NCBI GenBank assembly: GCA_904501965.1
Contig: CAJGCS010000006.1
Location: forward strand, 1 to 17,355
Length of the DNA stretch: 17,355 nucleotides
Source: an uncultured Bacilli bacterium
Lineage (GTDB): Bacteria; Bacillota_I; Bacilli_A; ML615J-28; CAG-313
Direction of reading: 5' to 3'
Shown: positions 14,715 to 17,355 of the stretch, piece by piece
How positions within the stretch are numbered: the stretch's first letter is position 1
Layout of the letters: every line of letters starts with the position of its first letter
Notes under the pieces: model-generated
Database searches by the model: none
Seen by the model: only the letters and a program-made list of their open reading frames with translations
What the model was told of the DNA's origin: nothing
Made by a program: the position numbers and the translations under genes

Positions 14715-14799
14715 TGGTGCCGGTGGTCGGACTCGAACCGACACGCCCAAAAGGCACAGGATTTTGAGTCTTGCGTGTCTACCATTTCACCACACCGGC
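14715..14799 (-). tRNA. tRNA-Leu, anticodon CAA
   Basis: An 85-base class II tRNA with CCA encoded. The acceptor stem GCCGGTG pairs exactly with CACCGGC, the discriminator is A, and the T arm is GTCGG-TTCGAGT-CCGAC. The anticodon loop CTCAAAA gives CAA (14764-14766), which reads the leucine codon UUG. A long variable arm (GCC/GGC with a T-rich loop) fits leucine. In the anticodon stem one pair is A-C (tRNA positions 29 and 41), an unusual mismatch; the other four pairs are standard. The CCA is followed on this strand by seven T residues and then mntP. Confidence 0.95.
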
Positions 14800-14809
14800 A
14801 TCTTTTAAT

Positions 14810-14838
14810 ATTTTACTATATTTTTGAATCATTTGCAA
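14810..14838 (-). promoter_or_regulatory. Predicted sigma-A promoter of tRNA-Leu (and perhaps mntP-pepT)
   Basis: On the minus strand TTGCAA and TAAAAT are separated by 17 bases, and the -10 ends ten bases before the mature tRNA 5' end. It is divergent from the marR promoter, about 26 bases away. Confidence 0.65.
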
Positions 14839-14863
14839 GTAAATAAATTTGTAAGTATAAGGA

Positions 14864-14892
14864 TTGAAAATGTTGGTAAAATATTGTATAAT
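14864..14892 (+). promoter_or_regulatory. Predicted sigma-A promoter of the marR-ABC operon
   Basis: TTGAAA (14864-14869) and a perfect TATAAT (14887-14892) are separated by 17 bases. The predicted transcript start near 14899 falls inside the palindrome described next. Confidence 0.85.
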
Positions 14893-14895
14893 AAA

Positions 14896-14911
14896 TTAGT
14901 TTTAAAACTAA
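14896..14911. promoter_or_regulatory. Palindromic operator candidate for the MarR regulator
   Basis: TTAGTTTTAAAACTAA is a perfect 16-base inverted repeat placed three bases after the -10 box and covering the expected transcript start. MarR proteins bind such AT-rich palindromes and usually repress their own operon; that this regulator binds here is inferred from position. Confidence 0.7.
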
Positions 14912-14930
14912 CTATTTATTGGGGTGGAAT

Positions 14931-15392
14931 ATGAATAATAAAATCAAAGATCATGAGAAAACGATTATAATGAAATTAAATGACGTTTCAAAAATGTTCA
15001 AAGATTATATGAGAAAAGAATCAGATAAAATTGGACTTAAATGTGCATATCGTCCAATTCTTTTTCATCTAATAGTAAATGAGGGCCTAACTCAAGCAGA
15101 AATTGCTGAAAAGACACTTCTTAAGGCACCGACTATTAGTTTAACTCTTCAAAAAATGGAGTATGAAGGGTTAGTAGTTCGTAAAAATGATGAAAATGAT
15201 CAACGTCAAACTAGAGTATATTCAACAAAGAAAGGTTTAGAGATTTTTGATAAATCTCACCAAATAGCTGATAACCTAGAAAAACGTATTATTGCACGTC
15301 TTAGCGAGGATGATAAAATTCTTGCAAACGAAATTATTGAAAAAATACTTAAAGCAACACAAGAAGAGGTAGATAATAATGAGAATATTTAA
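14931..15392 (+). CDS. MarR family transcriptional regulator
   Basis: A 153-residue winged-helix repressor of the kind that releases DNA on binding a ligand. I use the ATG at 14931: an in-frame TTG at 14919 lies before the GGGGTGG ribosome binding site (14921-14927), so it is unlikely. The DNA-binding core is easy to see: GLTQAEIAEKTLLKAPTISL is the recognition-helix region, followed by LQKMEYEGLVVRK and the wing ENDQRQTRVYSTKKG. Helices at both ends (about 1-40 and 115-150) would make the dimer interface. The gene overlaps the first ABC subunit by 14 bases, and a perfect palindrome sits at its promoter, so it probably represses itself and the transporter. The ligand is unknown; the closest context is drug or toxic-compound efflux. 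Confidence 0.9.
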   Translation: MNNKIKDHEKTIIMKLNDVSKMFKDYMRKESDKIGLKCAYRPILFHLIVNEGLTQAEIAEKTLLKAPTISLTLQKMEYEGLVVRKNDENDQRQTRVYSTKKGLEIFDKSHQIADNLEKRIIARLSEDDKILANEIIEKILKATQEEVDNNENI

Positions 15393-17112
15393 GTATCTTA
15401 AACCGTATTGGTTCTTTGCAATAATGGCTCCTTTAACAATGATTGGGGAAGTATTAATGGACCTTGTTCAACCAATGTTAATGGCTGATATTGTTAATGA
15501 AGGACTTGTTAATGGCTTTTATGATGTTATCTTAACAAAAGGCGCATTAATGTTATTACTTTCTTTTTTAGGGGGAGTTTTTGGGTTTGCATCAGCTGGG
15601 TTTGCATCAGCTGCTAGCCAAGGTTTTGCCCATGACTTAAGAAAAGACTGTTTCAATAAAATTATGTCACTGTCATTCCAACAAACAGATTCGTTTACAA
15701 CTGGATCACTTGTTACAAGAATGACAAATGATATTACTATGATTCAACAACTTGTTAACTCATTTATTAGAATGTTTGTTAGAATGTTTGCATTTTTCTT
15801 CGGGGGACTTATTTTCTTACTAAGAATTAATCCAATGTTTGGAATTGTACTTCTTGTAATGATTCCATTTGAAATTCTTGCGATATTCTTATTCCTTAAA
15901 AAAGCAGCTCCATATTTTAGAAAAGCACAAGAAAGAAGAGACGATTTAAATGCGGTAATGCAAGAAAATGTTTCTGGTTCACGTGTTGTTAAAGCTTATG
16001 TTAGAGAAGCATATGAAGGTGAAAGATTTGATAGAGCTAATATTAATCTGTCTAAAACAATGATGAAAGTTGGTAACATTATGTCATTCTTAATGCCTGT
16101 TATGAGCATTATGATGAATGTTACTGTTGTATTAATTATTTTAATAGGTGGATTAAATGTTAGAGATTTAGGTGGAAACTTACTTGTAGGTGATGTTATG
16201 TCAGCTATTTCTTATGTATCAAGAATTCTAAACTCTGTAATGATGTTTGGTATGATGTTCCAAACTATTACACAAGGACGAGCTAGTATTGAACGTGTAA
16301 ATCAAATTTTAGATACTGATCCTGTCATAAAAGGTGGAGATAAACTTGCAGAGGATATTGAAGGTATTGTTGAATTTAAAGATGTTGCATTTAAATATCC
16401 TGAGGCTAAAGGTGACCCTGTAATTAACAATTTTAGTGTACGTATTGAAAAAGGAACAACACTTGCAATCCTTGGTTCAACTGGTTCAGGAAAAACATCA
16501 CTAGTAAATCTTGTTCCAAGATTTTATGATACAACAGATGGTGAAGTTTTAATTGATGGAGTAAACGTAAAAGAATACGATTTAAAGAGTTTAAGAGGAC
16601 AAATTGGGGTTGTATTCCAAAAAACAGAATTATTCTCAGGAACTATTGAGGAAAACGTTAAATGGGGTAATCCTAATGCAACTCATGAAGATGTCGTAAA
16701 AGCTTGTAAAATAGCTCAAGCTGATAGCTTTATTGAAAGTTTTACCGATGGTTATGATACTTTAGTAGCTTCAAAAGGTACTTCATTATCAGGAGGACAA
16801 AAACAACGTTTAGCGATTGCTAGAGCAATCATCAAACAACCAAAAATATTAATTTTTGACGATGCAACAAGTGCCCTTGACCTTGCGACTGAGGCAAAAC
16901 TTTATAAAGCTTTAAGAGAAAATCTAAAAGATGTTACAATTCTTTTAGTTGCACAACGTGTCGCAAGTGCAAAAACTGCTAGTAGAATTGCGGTAATTGA
17001 TAATGGAGAACTTGCAGCTATTGGTACTAATGATGAATTATTAGAATCGTCTCCTATTTATCAAGATATCTACAACTCACAACTTAAACAAGGAGGTGTA
17101 GAAAATGAGTAA
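15379..17112 (+). CDS. ABC exporter subunit with degenerate ATPase site (heterodimer half 1)
   Basis: A 577-residue half-transporter with a six-segment membrane domain (about 10-300) and an ATPase domain (about 330-577). ATPase motifs are Walker A GSTGSGKTS (366-374), Q-loop glutamine 414, signature LSGGQ (470-474) and Walker B ILIFDD. The residue after the Walker B aspartate is aspartate (D495) instead of the catalytic glutamate, and the switch histidine is glutamine (Q526 in VAQRV). Both changes are typical of the degenerate subunit of heterodimeric exporters such as TM287/288 and BmrCD. The start overlaps marR, with AGAGG nine bases upstream. The second subunit starts eight bases before this gene ends. 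It likely works with it as a multidrug or lipid exporter in the cell membrane. A 15-base tandem repeat lies in membrane segment 2. Confidence 0.93.
   Translation: MRIFKYLKPYWFFAIMAPLTMIGEVLMDLVQPMLMADIVNEGLVNGFYDVILTKGALMLLLSFLGGVFGFASAGFASAASQGFAHDLRKDCFNKIMSLSFQQTDSFTTGSLVTRMTNDITMIQQLVNSFIRMFVRMFAFFFGGLIFLLRINPMFGIVLLVMIPFEILAIFLFLKKAAPYFRKAQERRDDLNAVMQENVSGSRVVKAYVREAYEGERFDRANINLSKTMMKVGNIMSFLMPVMSIMMNVTVVLIILIGGLNVRDLGGNLLVGDVMSAISYVSRILNSVMMFGMMFQTITQGRASIERVNQILDTDPVIKGGDKLAEDIEGIVEFKDVAFKYPEAKGDPVINNFSVRIEKGTTLAILGSTGSGKTSLVNLVPRFYDTTDGEVLIDGVNVKEYDLKSLRGQIGVVFQKTELFSGTIEENVKWGNPNATHEDVVKACKIAQADSFIESFTDGYDTLVASKGTSLSGGQKQRLAIARAIIKQPKILIFDDATSALDLATEAKLYKALRENLKDVTILLVAQRVASAKTASRIAVIDNGELAAIGTNDELLESSPIYQDIYNSQLKQGGVENE
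15583..15612 (+). repeat. 15-base perfect tandem repeat inside the ABC gene
   Basis: GGGTTTGCATCAGCT occurs twice in a row, in frame, coding for GFASA-GFASA at residues 69-78 in the second membrane segment. The two copies are identical at the DNA level. Homologues in this family often have a similar glycine/alanine-rich run here, so it need not be an insertion. Confidence 0.9.
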
Positions 17113-17355
17113 GAAACAAACTGAAAAAATGTTCGGTAAATATGCTCAAATGTCAGAAGAAGACATTAGAAAAGGTGGTCATCATCGTGGACCTGGTGGA
17201 CCAGGACGTGGTGGACCGATGGGCGGAAGACTTTTTGGAGAAAAACCAAAAAATAGTAAAAAGACTCTAGGAAGAGTACTAAAATACTTAGGATCTAATA
17301 AAGCTTATTTAATCATCTTAATTATAATTGTATTTATCACAAGTATTATTTCTAT
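17105..17355 (+). CDS. ABC exporter, second subunit (partial, heterodimer half 2)
   Basis: The window ends after 83 complete codons. The ATG lies within the end of the first ABC gene (overlap of 8 bases), with AAGGAGGT at about 17089-17097. The N-terminus is a polar tail with GGHHRGPGGPGRGGPMGG (about 24-41), rich in Gly, His, Pro and Arg, and then KTLGRVLKYLGSNKAY followed by a strongly hydrophobic segment (LIILIIIVFIT), the first membrane helix. Such glycine-rich leaders are common on the second subunit of heterodimeric exporters in Firmicutes. This subunit should carry the canonical Walker B glutamate that the first lacks, but that region is outside the window. Confidence 0.9.
   Translation, partial: MSKKQTEKMFGKYAQMSEEDIRKGGHHRGPGGPGRGGPMGGRLFGEKPKNSKKTLGRVLKYLGSNKAYLIILIIIVFITSIIS

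Overview
The window is a low-GC, AT-rich piece of a Firmicutes-type chromosome, most likely from a Bacilli or Erysipelotrichia-like lineage. This rests on AGGAGG-type ribosome binding sites, sigma-A-like promoters, the paired M16 proteins of the YmfF/YmfH type, and a GerA-type germinant receptor operon that implies a spore-forming ancestry. All eighteen visible stop codons are TAA except one TAG. TGA is never used as a stop, and tryptophan is TGG wherever I checked, so a standard code reads cleanly.

Layout. Positions 1-2464 (+) hold the 3' end of ileS, an unrecognised 286-residue gene, deoC and deoD, tightly spaced with each ribosome binding site touching the preceding stop; a hairpin follows. 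Positions 2547-5112 (+) hold two overlapping M16-family genes: an apparently inactive YmfF-like subunit and a YmfH-like subunit with the HFLEH zinc motif. A long two-way terminator hairpin separates these from a convergent spore-germination operon (8588-5176, -) in the order gerB-gerA-gerC. A 241-base divergent spacer leads to ssb, then thyA-folA, each group with its own promoter. After a strong terminator come pdp and mgtC (+). Another two-way terminator lies before the leftward group tRNA-Leu(CAA), mntP, pepT. The right end (14931-17355, +) is a marR regulator with a perfect palindrome at its start site, followed by two overlapping half-transporter genes of a heterodimeric ABC exporter; the second is cut by the window end.

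How the genes fit together. DeoC, DeoD and pyrimidine-nucleoside phosphorylase form a (deoxy)nucleoside salvage and degradation set spread over two loci. ThyA and FolA make dTMP and recycle the folate it consumes, and an SSB gene lies just upstream. MntP and MgtC concern divalent cations, and PepT finishes peptide degradation. MarR plus the ABC pair looks like a self-regulated drug or toxic-compound efflux cassette.

Most of the window is ordinary chromosome. I see no mobile element, CRISPR array or clear new system. The points most worth a second look are the germination operon (unusual gene order, very AT-rich, GerC without its lipidation cysteine, a motif repeated three times upstream), the unknown gene after ileS, an SSB without the usual C-terminal tip, and the MarR/ABC cassette.
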